Shown here: one piece after another, positions 54,295 through 63,114 of the stretch
Layout: every line of letters starts with the position of its first letter
Position numbering within the stretch: the stretch's first letter is position 1
Origin: G942493375 sp942493375
GTDB taxonomy: Bacteria > Armatimonadota > UBA5829
NCBI GenBank assembly: GCA_942493375.1
Contig: OW818698.1
Location: 310,001-374,000, forward strand
DNA length: 64,000 bases
Reading direction: 5' to 3'
Position numbers and translations under genes: made by a program
The notes under the pieces: generated by a model
Database searches by the model: none
Seen by the model: only the letters and a program-made list of their open reading frames with translations
What the model was told of the DNA's origin: nothing

Positions 54295-55731
54295 CTAAAG
54301 CAATTCCGTCAGCCTGTCGTCCGTATTCTTACTTCTGAAAGCAAAATCTTCCCGTGTCTTACTTACGTTCCAGATCCTCTCGCTCATTGCAGCCAGTCTC
54401 AACCGCAGGCTCGGGATTTCCCGCTCTGCAGGCTGTTCCCATGCACACAGCTGAGCGCCGACCACATTGGAGTCAGTTGGGACATCGATTCCGTCCGGAT
54501 GTGCCATCGATTTCTCCCAGAAATGCTCCCAGCGGTATATATTCCAGGAATATATCTTCTCAGGGGACCAGTTAGTATCGTTCACCACATACAAAGGCTG
54601 CCAGCTTGTGTTGACTACCGTATATCCCGAAGAAAGCAGTTTGCCGGGATGCTCATAGTGGGACTCGAAAGCCATTACCATTATGTCTTTAGGGATTTCA
54701 ATCTCGCCATCAACAGCAAACCCTTCCCAGACAACTGTCTGCTTGCCATGCTTTGTAACTATATCCCTCATCCTGACTATAAAGTGCCTATAGAGCTCCT
54801 GCTCAGTCTTGATCCCGTGCTCTGACATATAAGCGTGACAGAACTCGCAATCAGTCCACGCAGTCATATCAACCTCATCCGCCCCTATATGGAAATATGG
54901 TGTTGCTTTGAATATATCCAAAACTTCACCAATCAAAGTATCCAGAGTCTCATATGTAGACTCCCGAGCTGGACAAATCACGCCCTCAGTCTTAGTGCTG
55001 GTTGCTACCAGATCAGGAATAGCTCCAACCATACATTTTGCATGCCCTGGGACATCGATCTCCGGTATAATCGTAACTCCACAGGCATTCGCATAATCTT
55101 CCAGCTCAACCAGTTCTTCCTTAGCATAATGCCTGTTCACACTAGGTAGATCAGGGAATGCAGCAGATGGAAGAGTCCAGGATGGATCATCAGTAAAGTG
55201 CAGGTGCAGATACTTAACCTTATACCACCGGCAAAGCACTACACTCTCCCTTATAACCTCAATCGGATGCCAGTTCCGCGCAAGGTCCAGCATCATCCCC
55301 CTGTGAGTAGAATCCGGATAATCCGTAATACTGACACAAGGCAAACTTGTGATGCAGGCATCTTGCCTGCCCGTATTTGTGGTGCAGGCATCTTGCCTGC
55401 CTGCAAGCTGGCTAAGAGTAACACTCCCCCAGGCAATAGCCCTCAAACTCCCCCCGCAAACAACAGCCCGATCCGTATCCACCAGCACGCTGTAATGCTC
55501 TTCACCAAGGTTAGAATCCAGCTTGAATACAATCTGCGCATCAGCAATATTTGTAGTCACACTAAACTTCAACCCGGTAAGAGCTGCAATCTCATCTACA
55601 AAAACACCCGCCAGAGGCAGCATATCATTGCTCTGAACCCCGATCTGCATACCGTCCACGAGTTTCATATTGCCCTGCATCACTGTGCAGGTCTTAGGAT
55701 AAGGAACTAAATTCAGTTCTAAGTCAGCCAT
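54295..55731 (-). CDS. GH20 beta-N-acetylhexosaminidase
   Basis: A 478-residue product from the ATG at 55731, set by GGAGG 8 nt upstream (an in-frame TTG overlaps that site). The GH20 N-terminal domain is about 5-120. The catalytic barrel starts at DYPDSTHRGMMLDLARNWHP, with the catalytic pair Asp285-Glu286 in HIGADEVDMTAW. No signal peptide is visible, so it may act in the cytosol. Between the two domains, GRQDACTTNTGRQDAC is encoded by a tandem palindromic repeat inserted in frame. It is followed by a ROK kinase gene upstream in the operon order, which suits amino-sugar use. Confidence 0.93.
   Translation of the reverse strand: MADLELNLVPYPKTCTVMQGNMKLVDGMQIGVQSNDMLPLAGVFVDEIAALTGLKFSVTTNIADAQIVFKLDSNLGEEHYSVLVDTDRAVVCGGSLRAIAWGSVTLSQLAGRQDACTTNTGRQDACITSLPCVSITDYPDSTHRGMMLDLARNWHPIEVIRESVVLCRWYKVKYLHLHFTDDPSWTLPSAAFPDLPSVNRHYAKEELVELEDYANACGVTIIPEIDVPGHAKCMVGAIPDLVATSTKTEGVICPARESTYETLDTLIGEVLDIFKATPYFHIGADEVDMTAWTDCEFCHAYMSEHGIKTEQELYRHFIVRMRDIVTKHGKQTVVWEGFAVDGEIEIPKDIMVMAFESHYEHPGKLLSSGYTVVNTSWQPLYVVNDTNWSPEKIYSWNIYRWEHFWEKSMAHPDGIDVPTDSNVVGAQLCAWEQPAEREIPSLRLRLAAMSERIWNVSKTREDFAFRSKNTDDRLTELL
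55347..55406. repeat. In-frame tandem palindromic repeat inside the GH20 gene
   Basis: Two 30-bp units, each with GCAGGCA-TCT-TGCCTGC, at 55347-55376 and 55377-55406. Being 30 bp long, they add ten codons each without shifting the frame. On the coding strand they give G-R-Q-D-A-C twice. A relative lies at 2606-2631. Confidence 0.85.
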
Positions 55732-55768
55732 TAAAATATCCTCCAAATATACTATTGTAATAGTTGTA

Positions 55769-56722
55769 TTAATTAATTCGCCCCATATACGCAGCTATCG
55801 CAGATAAATCCTGGATCCCGTCCCCCAGGGGAGATGGAATCACCACTAATCCCGCCCTGTTTCCAGGCCAGACTTCTTCCTCCACAACACTATGCACAAT
55901 AGGCATAAGCAGATCAGGGGCCTTGTGGGCCATTGTCCCCAGAGTTATAACCTCAGGATTCAGTATCTGCGCAGCTATCGATACAGCCCGCCCCATCGCC
56001 CTTGCTGCACCGTTTAGGACCTCCAGTGCCAGTTCATCCCCATCACGTGCAGCATCACAAATAGCTTTTCCATCCACCTGATCTACTGTCGAGAGGGTCG
56101 ATGCACGCCCGGATTCCAACTCTTCAATAGCAATCCGGACCATCGATGAACCCGAACCATGGGCCTCTATACATCCCCGCTTGCCGCACCCGCACAGCCT
56201 GCCATTGTCTTTATATGTCACATGCCCAATCTCTCCAGCACAGCCCCTGGTCCCGGAGAACAGTTTACCATTAAGCACCATCCCTGAACCTATCCCAGTT
56301 CCCCATGTAAACGATACAACGTTCTTCTTGTTCTTTCCCGCTCCGAAAAAGAACTCAGCCAGCGCACAGCAATCAGCATCATTCTCCAGCGCAGCAGGCA
56401 GCCCCATCTGCTTTTCAACAATATCAACAACCGGCACTTCATCCCAACCAGGCAGGTTTGGAGGAGCCAGTATCACGCCAGTCTTAGGATCTAACGGCCC
56501 TCCGCAGGCAATTCCAACCCCGGCTATATCCTCAAACTCCACACCGTTTCGTTCAATTAAGACCCGGGAGTCACTTATCATACGATCAATTGTAGCCAGC
56601 GGTCCCTCAGTCAGTTCCGTAACTCCGCTGATCCGGTCAACAATCTCCCCGTCCACCGTCCCCAGCAGCACAGTAGACTTCGTACCGCCTATATCAAACC
56701 CCAATATCAGTCTTGCTTTCAT
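55769..56722 (-). CDS. ROK-family sugar kinase
   Basis: A 317-residue product with the phosphate-binding motif FDIGGTKSTVLLGTVDG at the N-terminus, the ROK zinc motif CGCGKRGCIEAHGSG, and FTWGTGIGSGMVLNGKLFSG. No N-terminal helix-turn-helix is present, so it is a kinase (glucokinase, N-acetylglucosamine or N-acetylmannosamine kinase) and not a NagC/XylR-type repressor. AAAGG precedes the ATG. It lies 37 bp upstream of the GH20 gene, so phosphorylation of the released hexosamine is the simplest reading. Confidence 0.93.
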   Translation of the reverse strand: MKARLILGFDIGGTKSTVLLGTVDGEIVDRISGVTELTEGPLATIDRMISDSRVLIERNGVEFEDIAGVGIACGGPLDPKTGVILAPPNLPGWDEVPVVDIVEKQMGLPAALENDADCCALAEFFFGAGKNKKNVVSFTWGTGIGSGMVLNGKLFSGTRGCAGEIGHVTYKDNGRLCGCGKRGCIEAHGSGSSMVRIAIEELESGRASTLSTVDQVDGKAICDAARDGDELALEVLNGAARAMGRAVSIAAQILNPEVITLGTMAHKAPDLLMPIVHSVVEEEVWPGNRAGLVVIPSPLGDGIQDLSAIAAYMGRIN

Positions 56723-56742
56723 TCAATAACCTTTCGCTAACG

Positions 56743-56819
56743 TGTCATCCTGAGGAACGAAGGATCTGCTTTTCCCGTTAACTTTCAGAAAAGCAGATCC
56801 TTCGTTCCTCAGGATGACA
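56743..56819. repeat. Perfect 31-bp inverted repeat, TGTCATCCTGAGGA family
   Basis: The arms 56743-56773 and 56789-56819 are perfectly complementary over 31 bp with a 15-nt loop. The family also occurs at 2657, 26857 and 30920. It lies in the 277-bp gap between the divergent ROK gene and the aldolase operon. Confidence 0.88.
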
Positions 56820-56999
56820 ATCTTACGAGGATGACAGTAGTCTCACATTGTGCAAACAATGCAAGGCTCATCTTTCGCAACAGAAACTATCTGCGATTGT
56901 AGAGCCCAGACACCAATTGAGTCAAGCACAAGGAGGTAAATTGCATTCAATGTCGAAGTAGTCTTGAGTAATATTTGTAATAGTGGAGATACCGTTAAC

Positions 57000-57929
57000 A
57001 TGAGATCAGATAGACTTAAGAAGATAATGGCAGCAGCTGCTTCATCCGGCACGCTGGTCCCCGCCTTTAATATACCTTACCTGCCGATGCTGAAACCGAC
57101 AGCGGAAGCTCTAAAAGAAACCGACACCTGTGCAATGATCGAAGTCGCCCGGCTGGAAGTCGCTAAATTCGAAGCTAAAAGCCTGGCACATGTTGCAGAA
57201 GAATATAAGAAATGGGCTGACCCAAATATCTGCACTCTGCACCTCGACCATGTGCCTGTAATCGATGAAGACGGTCTCGAAGTCGACTGGCGGTCTTTCA
57301 TAGCTGATGGTATCGCCCTCGGTTATGATTCCGTAATGATAGATGGTTCCCGACTTTCTCTGGAAGACAACATTAAAGTCACCGCCGAAGTCGTAAAAAT
57401 GGCACAGGCAGAGAACGTTCTGGTAGAAGCTGAACTTGGCGCTGTGATGGGACACTCTGATGGCCCGATGCCTCCATATGAAGAGATATTCTCCGGGCGT
57501 ATCGGTTTCACAGACCCTGACGAAGCAGCACAGTTCGTTCGCGAGACCGGTGTCAGTTGGCTCTCCGTTTCAATCGGATCATTCCACGGAGCAATCTCCG
57601 CAGCAACCAAAGACCAGCCCAAAACTCCGGCAAAACTGGACATTGAGAGGCTAAAAGAACTCCGCATAGCCACGAATCTACCAATAGTTCTACACGGAGG
57701 TTCCGGAGTTATTCCTTCCTATGTAATGGAAGCCATCGCTAATGGTATGGTCAAGATCAACATCGGCACCGATACCCGCCAGCCATATGAGCAGGCATTG
57801 GCAAGAGGCTGCAGCATAGAAGAAGCCCAGACAATTGTGGCCGACACTGTCCGGCACATTGTGCGTGATGTCTACTCCATCGCCGGATCTGCTTCACGTC
57901 TCAACAGGGCTATAGAGGGGCAAATATGA
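57000..57929 (+). CDS. Class II (metal-dependent) ketose-bisphosphate aldolase
   Basis: A 309-residue product starting at the ATG at 57000 (GGAG about 12 nt upstream; an in-frame TTG at 56964 is less likely). Zinc-site motifs are CTLHLDHVP (His-x-Asp-His type) and IVLHGGSGV, with VEAELGAVMG and the C-terminal NIGTDTRQPYEQA phosphate-binding motif. These define the FbaA/GatY/KbaY group. It cleaves a ketose 1,6-bisphosphate or 1-phosphate to dihydroxyacetone phosphate and an aldehyde. The operon partners, a kinase and a sugar isomerase, suggest a dedicated pentose or deoxyhexose pathway, not general glycolysis. Confidence 0.93.
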   Translation: MRSDRLKKIMAAAASSGTLVPAFNIPYLPMLKPTAEALKETDTCAMIEVARLEVAKFEAKSLAHVAEEYKKWADPNICTLHLDHVPVIDEDGLEVDWRSFIADGIALGYDSVMIDGSRLSLEDNIKVTAEVVKMAQAENVLVEAELGAVMGHSDGPMPPYEEIFSGRIGFTDPDEAAQFVRETGVSWLSVSIGSFHGAISAATKDQPKTPAKLDIERLKELRIATNLPIVLHGGSGVIPSYVMEAIANGMVKINIGTDTRQPYEQALARGCSIEEAQTIVADTVRHIVRDVYSIAGSASRLNRAIEGQI

Positions 57930-59440
57930 GTCTGGTTGGTGTAGATGTCGGTACTACCGGTGTAAAAGCAGTAGTTTTCGACCAGTCAGGCACAATGCTG
58001 GCCAGGGAGTATGAGGAATACGCCCTGCAGTTCCCATTCCCCGGAGCTGCAGAACTGGACTCCAAAGGAGTTCTGGCAGCCTGCCGAAGAGTATTAGCCG
58101 CAGCTGCAGACCGGGTCAAGTCAACAGACCCGGTCAAAGCCATCGGAATAGCATCCCAGGGAGAGGCATTCACACCGATCACAGCAGATGGAGAACTGAT
58201 CGGCAATATAATGACCTCATCCGACTCACGGGCTGCCTCGCTGGTCAAGCCATGGAGCGATGCATTCGGGACCGATCGTATCTACCAGATAACCGGTCAC
58301 ACTCCATACCCGATGTATTCGCTGTACAAGATCCTCTGGCTCAAAAATGAATGTCCGGACATCTGGAAACGCACATCCAAACTGCTCTTCACACAGGACT
58401 TACTGGCATTTGCACTGACTGGAGAAACTAAAACGGACTATTCCCTTGCTGCCCGTTCGATGCTATTCGATGTCAAGAAAAGAACCTGGTCAACTGAGAT
58501 TCTTAACGAATTAGGTATGTCTGTAGATATGCTGCCTGAGCTGGTAGAATCCGGGACTGTTGTAGGCCAAATACTCCCAGAAGAAGCCAATAAACTCGGA
58601 CTCAACCCGGACGTAACGATCTCAGTCTGCGGTCACGACCAGCCTGTTGGAGCCTTAGGATGTTCAGGTGCAGGATCCGGACGTGCAGCGTATGCAATCG
58701 GAACAGTGGAGTGCATCTGCCCTACACTTCCCAGCGCCATTCTGAGTGAAAAACTGATGAATGCCAACCTGGCAACCTACCCACACGTCCTGCCAAACAC
58801 CTACACCACTGTCGCCTTCAACATCACCGGAGGCAGCGTGCTCAAATGGTTCCGGGATAACATCACTATCGAAGAAGCTGAGCAGGCCAGGCGCGACGGC
58901 GTTGACCCTTACAACCGCATCATAGACTCAGCATCAGATACGCCATCTGAAGTCATCCTGCTCCCCCATTTCGGGCCGACAGGTACTCCTCATTTCGATT
59001 CCCATGGTGCGGGAGTGTTATTTGGAATGAAGCTTTCAACCACACGGGCCGAAGTCGTTCGCTCCGTGCTTGAAGGAATCACCTATGAAATGAAATGGAA
59101 CATGTCGATTCTATCCGAAGCCGGGTTCAGGCTTACAGAGCTCAGAGCAATCGGAGGTGGAGCAAACAGCGACAAATGGATGCAGATCAAAGCCGACATC
59201 CTGGGGTTACCAATAACCACCATGCAGGTAACCGAATCCACCTGTCTTGGCGCTGCAATCCTTGCCGGTGCCGGAAATGGAATCTGGAACGCATCAGAAG
59301 CCTCAGAGGAATTCGCAAAACCGCTGAAATCCTATGAACCAAACCCGGATAACGCATCATGCTATAATGACTTATTCGAAATATATCGCGAAATCTACTA
59401 CTCACTAGGCAAAGCCAGAGCAATGCTAAGTAAATTGTAA
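57926..59440 (+). CDS. FGGY-family carbohydrate kinase
   Basis: A 504-residue product with VGVDVGTTGVKAVVFDQSGT at the N-terminus (ATP phosphate-1 motif), SDSRAASL, GHDQPVGALGCSG and the C-terminal RAIGGGANSDKWMQIKADIL motif of the FGGY C-domain. It overlaps the aldolase stop in ATGA and has AGAGGGG upstream. Related kinases act on xylulose, fuculose, ribulose or glycerol. Its position between an aldolase and a fucose/arabinose-type isomerase favours a ketose such as xylulose, ribulose or fuculose. Confidence 0.93.
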   Translation: MSLVGVDVGTTGVKAVVFDQSGTMLAREYEEYALQFPFPGAAELDSKGVLAACRRVLAAAADRVKSTDPVKAIGIASQGEAFTPITADGELIGNIMTSSDSRAASLVKPWSDAFGTDRIYQITGHTPYPMYSLYKILWLKNECPDIWKRTSKLLFTQDLLAFALTGETKTDYSLAARSMLFDVKKRTWSTEILNELGMSVDMLPELVESGTVVGQILPEEANKLGLNPDVTISVCGHDQPVGALGCSGAGSGRAAYAIGTVECICPTLPSAILSEKLMNANLATYPHVLPNTYTTVAFNITGGSVLKWFRDNITIEEAEQARRDGVDPYNRIIDSASDTPSEVILLPHFGPTGTPHFDSHGAGVLFGMKLSTTRAEVVRSVLEGITYEMKWNMSILSEAGFRLTELRAIGGGANSDKWMQIKADILGLPITTMQVTESTCLGAAILAGAGNGIWNASEASEEFAKPLKSYEPNPDNASCYNDLFEIYREIYYSLGKARAMLSKL

Positions 59441-59505
59441 TACAAAAGTTGGTCTCCAACTTCCAAAATCTAATTTCCAATTTCTAATCCAGGAGGACAG
59501 TAATA

Positions 59506-60927
59506 ATGTCTGCAACAACTACAAAGACTACTTTCGCGCTTTTCTTTGGCAACCGGGGCTTCTTCCCGGCATCACTGATGGATTCCGCCCGCAAAGAGAT
59601 GGTGGAAGCCCTCACAGGTATGGGCTATGGCTATCTGATAATGGATGCTGCTGCAACCCGCCACGGTGCAGTCGAGACTCCGGCTGAGGGAGCTGTATAT
59701 GCAAAGTTCCTCAAACAGCATGAGGGAGAGTTCGATGGAGTCATACTCTGCCTGCCAAACTTCGGAGATGAAAACGGCGCTCTGGTCGCACTGAAAAATG
59801 CCGGAGTTCCAATCCTGGTACAGGCCTATCCTGATGATCTGGACAAAATGGCACCAGCCCTCAGAAGAGATGCATTCTGCGGTAAGCTCTCAGTTACCGA
59901 TGTATTTATGCAGGGCGGTGTCAAGTTCACCAGCCTCAAGCCCCACACATCAGCTCCCGGCAGCAAGGCTTTTGCAGATCAGGTAGATTACTTCGCAAAG
60001 GTCTGCCGCGTAGTCAAAGCCCTCAAGGACTTGAGAATAGGCACGCTCGGAGCCAGAGTAACACCTTTCAAAACCGTCCGCATCGATGAAGTCACGCTGC
60101 AGAAGCACGGCATAACTGTAGAATCATACGATATGTCCGAAATCATCGACCGCGTCAACAAGATGGGTGATTCCGAAGCAGCATATAAGCAGAAGGCAGA
60201 AGTCCTCAAGGCATATGCCGATTTCTCTTGCGTCCCTGAAAGCGGTTTCGGCAAGCTGGTCAAACTCGGAGTTGTTATGGACAGCATAGTAGCCGATAAC
60301 GGTCTGGACGCTGTCGCTGTTCGTTGTTGGATGGAACTCCAGCAGCAGCTCGGGATTTCTCCATGCGTAGTTATGAGTGAAATGAACAACCGGAACATCA
60401 TTGCTGCCTGTGAAGTTGACGTAGGGAACGCGGTAGTTATGCACGCTCTCAGCCGCGCTTCCGGAAAAGTTGCAGGATGTCTGGACTGGAACAACAACTA
60501 TGCAGATGATGACAACAAGTGCATCCTGTTCCACTGCGGACCTATACCGGCAGATCTGATGACAGCCAAAGGCACAGTAACCTCGCACGCTATCCTTGAT
60601 GCAGGCGGAGGCGGATGCTCATCGCACGGCTGCAACGTCGGACGAATAGCCCCCACCCCATTCACGTTCTCCAGTATGCTGACAGATTCCGGCAGGCTGA
60701 AGTTCTACATAGGAGAGGGCGACTTCACATCAGATCCCATAGCAGAAGACTTCTTCGGCTGCGCAGGAGTAGCTCACATTCCTCAGCTTCAGGATGTCCT
60801 GATGCATATTGTAAAATACGGCCACCGCCACCACGTAAGTGTAACCCCTGGCAAAATGATGGCCCCGGTAAGAGAAGCCCTGGTAAACTACCTGGGCTGC
60901 GATGTAACAGTACCGCAGGAAGGCTAG
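59506..60927 (+). CDS. L-fucose/L-arabinose-type sugar isomerase family protein
   Basis: A 473-residue product with FGNRGFFPASLMDSARKEMV at the N-terminus, a Rossmann-like region (GVILCLPNFGDENGALVAL), MSEMNNRNIIAACEVDVGNA in the metal-site region and GGGCSSHGCNVGRIAPTPFT in the C-terminal domain. This matches the fucose-isomerase C-terminal superfamily. Members convert aldoses to ketoses with Mn2+. It completes an isomerase-kinase-aldolase route with the two upstream genes, in the order used for L-fucose or D-arabinose. AGGAGG precedes the ATG. A terminator follows at 60988. Confidence 0.88.
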   Translation: MSATTTKTTFALFFGNRGFFPASLMDSARKEMVEALTGMGYGYLIMDAAATRHGAVETPAEGAVYAKFLKQHEGEFDGVILCLPNFGDENGALVALKNAGVPILVQAYPDDLDKMAPALRRDAFCGKLSVTDVFMQGGVKFTSLKPHTSAPGSKAFADQVDYFAKVCRVVKALKDLRIGTLGARVTPFKTVRIDEVTLQKHGITVESYDMSEIIDRVNKMGDSEAAYKQKAEVLKAYADFSCVPESGFGKLVKLGVVMDSIVADNGLDAVAVRCWMELQQQLGISPCVVMSEMNNRNIIAACEVDVGNAVVMHALSRASGKVAGCLDWNNNYADDDNKCILFHCGPIPADLMTAKGTVTSHAILDAGGGGCSSHGCNVGRIAPTPFTFSSMLTDSGRLKFYIGEGDFTSDPIAEDFFGCAGVAHIPQLQDVLMHIVKYGHRHHVSVTPGKMMAPVREALVNYLGCDVTVPQEG

Positions 60928-60987
60928 ACTATTTCAAACATAGCATGATCTATGAGCACAGGTGCATAGACAGCGAATAAACTTGAT

Positions 60988-61030
60988 GGCGGTCAGATCA
61001 GTTGGATCAACATCTGACCGCCTTTATTTA
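60988..61030 (+). terminator. Strong rho-independent terminator of the isomerase operon
   Basis: GGCGGTCAGAT (60988-60998) and ATCTGACCGCC (61012-61022) form a perfect 11-bp stem with a 13-nt loop, followed by TTTATTTAAT. It ends the aldolase-kinase-isomerase operon and faces the convergent channel gene. Confidence 0.92.
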
Positions 61031-61076
61031 ATCTGACAAACTATTGACATATCGCTACAATGAACCTACCTTGCAC

Positions 61077-61910
61077 TTAACCCTGTTCTGGTTTCTGACC
61101 TGAAGCAATTTTAGAGAGTTGTTCGGCCATTTCCTTTAGCTCCTTAATCTCTTCAAGAAGCTGCTGAGAACACTGGTCGGAGTCTGGCTCTTTTGCAGCC
61201 CGTTCTTCAGCATCCGCATCTGTGTCTACCCGGTTAAATATGCTGGCAAGTGAACCAGCTACATATCCAAACACAACTACTCCAAAGATCATCACTGCGA
61301 CTGCCAGCACTCTACCCTCTGCTGATATCGGATAGAGCTGAGTGCTCACAGTAGTAATAGTACCTGAAGACCACCAGAGTCCATCTCCGAAACTTTGAAT
61401 ATTCGAATCAGGAACAGACCTTTCTAGAAAATATATTCCTGCTCCGCTGAGCATAGTTACAATAACAACTATACCAAAGACATACTGAAGATGCCGACGC
61501 CCGAGCATATACCCTAACTGCCGGATGCTGCGGTTCCCAACTGTAACAAACCTCAAGGCTCTCAAAGATCTGGCTGCACGTGCTATTCTGGCTATCCGTA
61601 GTATTCTCAGAACCGGCAGCACCACTGCCAGCCCTGTAAGCCAGTTCGATCGCAAAAAGGCTTTTTTATTGGGTGAAATGGCAAATTTAACCATAAACTC
61701 AATCGTGAACACAAACCAGATAAACCACTGAATAAGGCTAATAGTCCTGATCCACCCCGGACTCAGATCCAGACCCATCTCGACTAGAAACAATCCCAAC
61801 ATAATGAATGATAATATCACCATCGGAGTGTCGAGAATCTGGTCTAATGATATGAGTAGGGTTTCACGTTCTATATTACGTTTCTGCTGCAGAGCCTCAC
61901 GAGCATTCAA
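61077..61910 (-). CDS. Voltage-gated-type ion channel (potassium-channel superfamily)
   Basis: A 277-residue membrane protein with segments S1 (about 30-46), S2 (60-76), S3 (88-100), an Arg-rich S4 (RILRIARIARAARSLRALRF, 102-121), S5 (142-162), a pore loop (175-194) and S6 (200-222). A cytosolic coiled coil ends it (about 253-272). The filter region reads GTITTVSTQLYPISAEGR, so the K+ signature TVGYGD is replaced by TVSTQL (residues 187-192). Selectivity is therefore uncertain. The start is probably the TTG at 61910 with GGAGG about 12 nt upstream; a start further upstream is possible. Confidence 0.85.
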   Translation of the reverse strand: MNAREALQQKRNIERETLLISLDQILDTPMVILSFIMLGLFLVEMGLDLSPGWIRTISLIQWFIWFVFTIEFMVKFAISPNKKAFLRSNWLTGLAVVLPVLRILRIARIARAARSLRALRFVTVGNRSIRQLGYMLGRRHLQYVFGIVVIVTMLSGAGIYFLERSVPDSNIQSFGDGLWWSSGTITTVSTQLYPISAEGRVLAVAVMIFGVVVFGYVAGSLASIFNRVDTDADAEERAAKEPDSDQCSQQLLEEIKELKEMAEQLSKIASGQKPEQG

Positions 61911-62296
61911 CTTCTGCCATTCCTCCAGTGAACCATGATGTAGCTTTTGTTATTCCGCTATGTGCCACACATGAAACCTAAGGAGGCCTTTTGGAATTGC
62001 CATGGCTAATGTGGTAGCACGTCGAAGCTACCCTGCGGTTTTGATGATGACGGTTGCGAATGTAGAAGTGCGTGACTAGTTCCAATGACCTCTCACAGCT
62101 GTTATCATATAGGCTGATTGTCATTTCAGACTGTTTATTGACAGATTTTACAAACATCTCTTGCCTGATATAATGGTGTATACCTGATGTGAATATGAAC
62201 ACTTTCTAGAGCGATTACCTATATTAACGAGGCTAGAGACTCGGGATTGACAGTTCTTGTAGAATCTCCCAACAATCAGGAATTTGGTAACTACCC
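61911..62296. other. Divergent intergenic region (channel and GH16-like genes)
   Basis: About 386 bp. Only the extended -10 promoter at 62147-62174 stands out. No supportable gene or repeat-family copy is seen. Confidence 0.45.
62147..62174 (+). promoter_or_regulatory. Extended -10 sigma-70 promoter of the GH16-like gene
   Basis: TTTACA (62147-62152), a 16-bp spacer and TGATATAAT (TG-n-TATAAT, ending 62174) lie about 122 nt upstream of the ATG. A TTGACA just upstream (62138-62143) is too far from the -10 to pair with it. Confidence 0.65.
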
Positions 62297-63085
62297 ATGC
62301 AAAAATGGACATTTCTTATTATCTGCTTAATCCTAATATCGGTGAATAACATGGCATCGGCAGAAACTATTAACCCGATCCAGTTCAAGTTCGGCTATAG
62401 CATTAACGCGCAAGGTATCAAACAACCAATCACCTGGTTTGTCAAAGATTATGAACTTGCAGGTCCCGGTCCAAACAGGTTCGACAGTGATTGTGTAAAG
62501 CTGGATAAGGACAGCAAAGGCAATGTCAAAGCCGTCCGCTTGAAGATCAGAAATGTAGATGGAATCTGGAGATGCACTGAGATATACACTACCCAACGCT
62601 TTGGACTTGGCACCTATGAGTTCAAAACTGAGGGAAGACTCGATAACTTCGATAAACAGATAGTTCTTGGTCTGTTCAGTTATCCCACTCCGGATGTTGG
62701 GCCGGATGGAACATACGAAATAGACATCGAATTCTCCACATTCGGTGGAGGAAAAGACAAAGCCGGATGCTATGGCCTATGCCCATTAACAATGCCCTTG
62801 CCAAAAGCAGAACAAACCTTCACCCCCAGCAAATCCCTAACCTCAACCCACCGGTTACTACGCGCAAAAGATACCGCATACTTCGCATCATATAACGGAT
62901 TTTCTGTAAAACCAAAAAACCGATACGCCAATTGGTCCTATACAGCAAAACCAAATGACAACTATATCCACGACAAAGCAATGCCCGTACACATCAACCT
63001 CTGGCTCTTCCAGGGCCAACCACCCACCAACGCAAAAGAAGTAGAAATAATCCTAAAAGGATTCACATACACAGAACCCAAATAA
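62297..63085 (+). CDS. Secreted GH16-like beta-glucanase/lectin-fold protein
   Basis: A 262-residue product with a signal peptide (about 1-22, ending NNMASA). The jelly-roll sandwich includes GTYEFKTEGRLDNFDKQIVL and the catalytic-type motif EIDIEF (Glu141-x-Asp143-x-Glu145), which matches the GH16 ExDxE signature. The rest is shorter and more divergent than typical laminarinases. It would cleave beta-1,3 or beta-1,4 glucans or galactans outside the cell. Confidence 0.75.
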   Translation: MQKWTFLIICLILISVNNMASAETINPIQFKFGYSINAQGIKQPITWFVKDYELAGPGPNRFDSDCVKLDKDSKGNVKAVRLKIRNVDGIWRCTEIYTTQRFGLGTYEFKTEGRLDNFDKQIVLGLFSYPTPDVGPDGTYEIDIEFSTFGGGKDKAGCYGLCPLTMPLPKAEQTFTPSKSLTSTHRLLRAKDTAYFASYNGFSVKPKNRYANWSYTAKPNDNYIHDKAMPVHINLWLFQGQPPTNAKEVEIILKGFTYTEPK

Positions 63086-63114
63086 ATATCAAAACTGTTT
63101 CACTTCATACCGAT

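Noticed and set aside
55769..56722. NagC/XylR-type ROK repressor
   Set aside because: There is no N-terminal helix-turn-helix; the protein begins directly with the phosphate-binding motif of a kinase.
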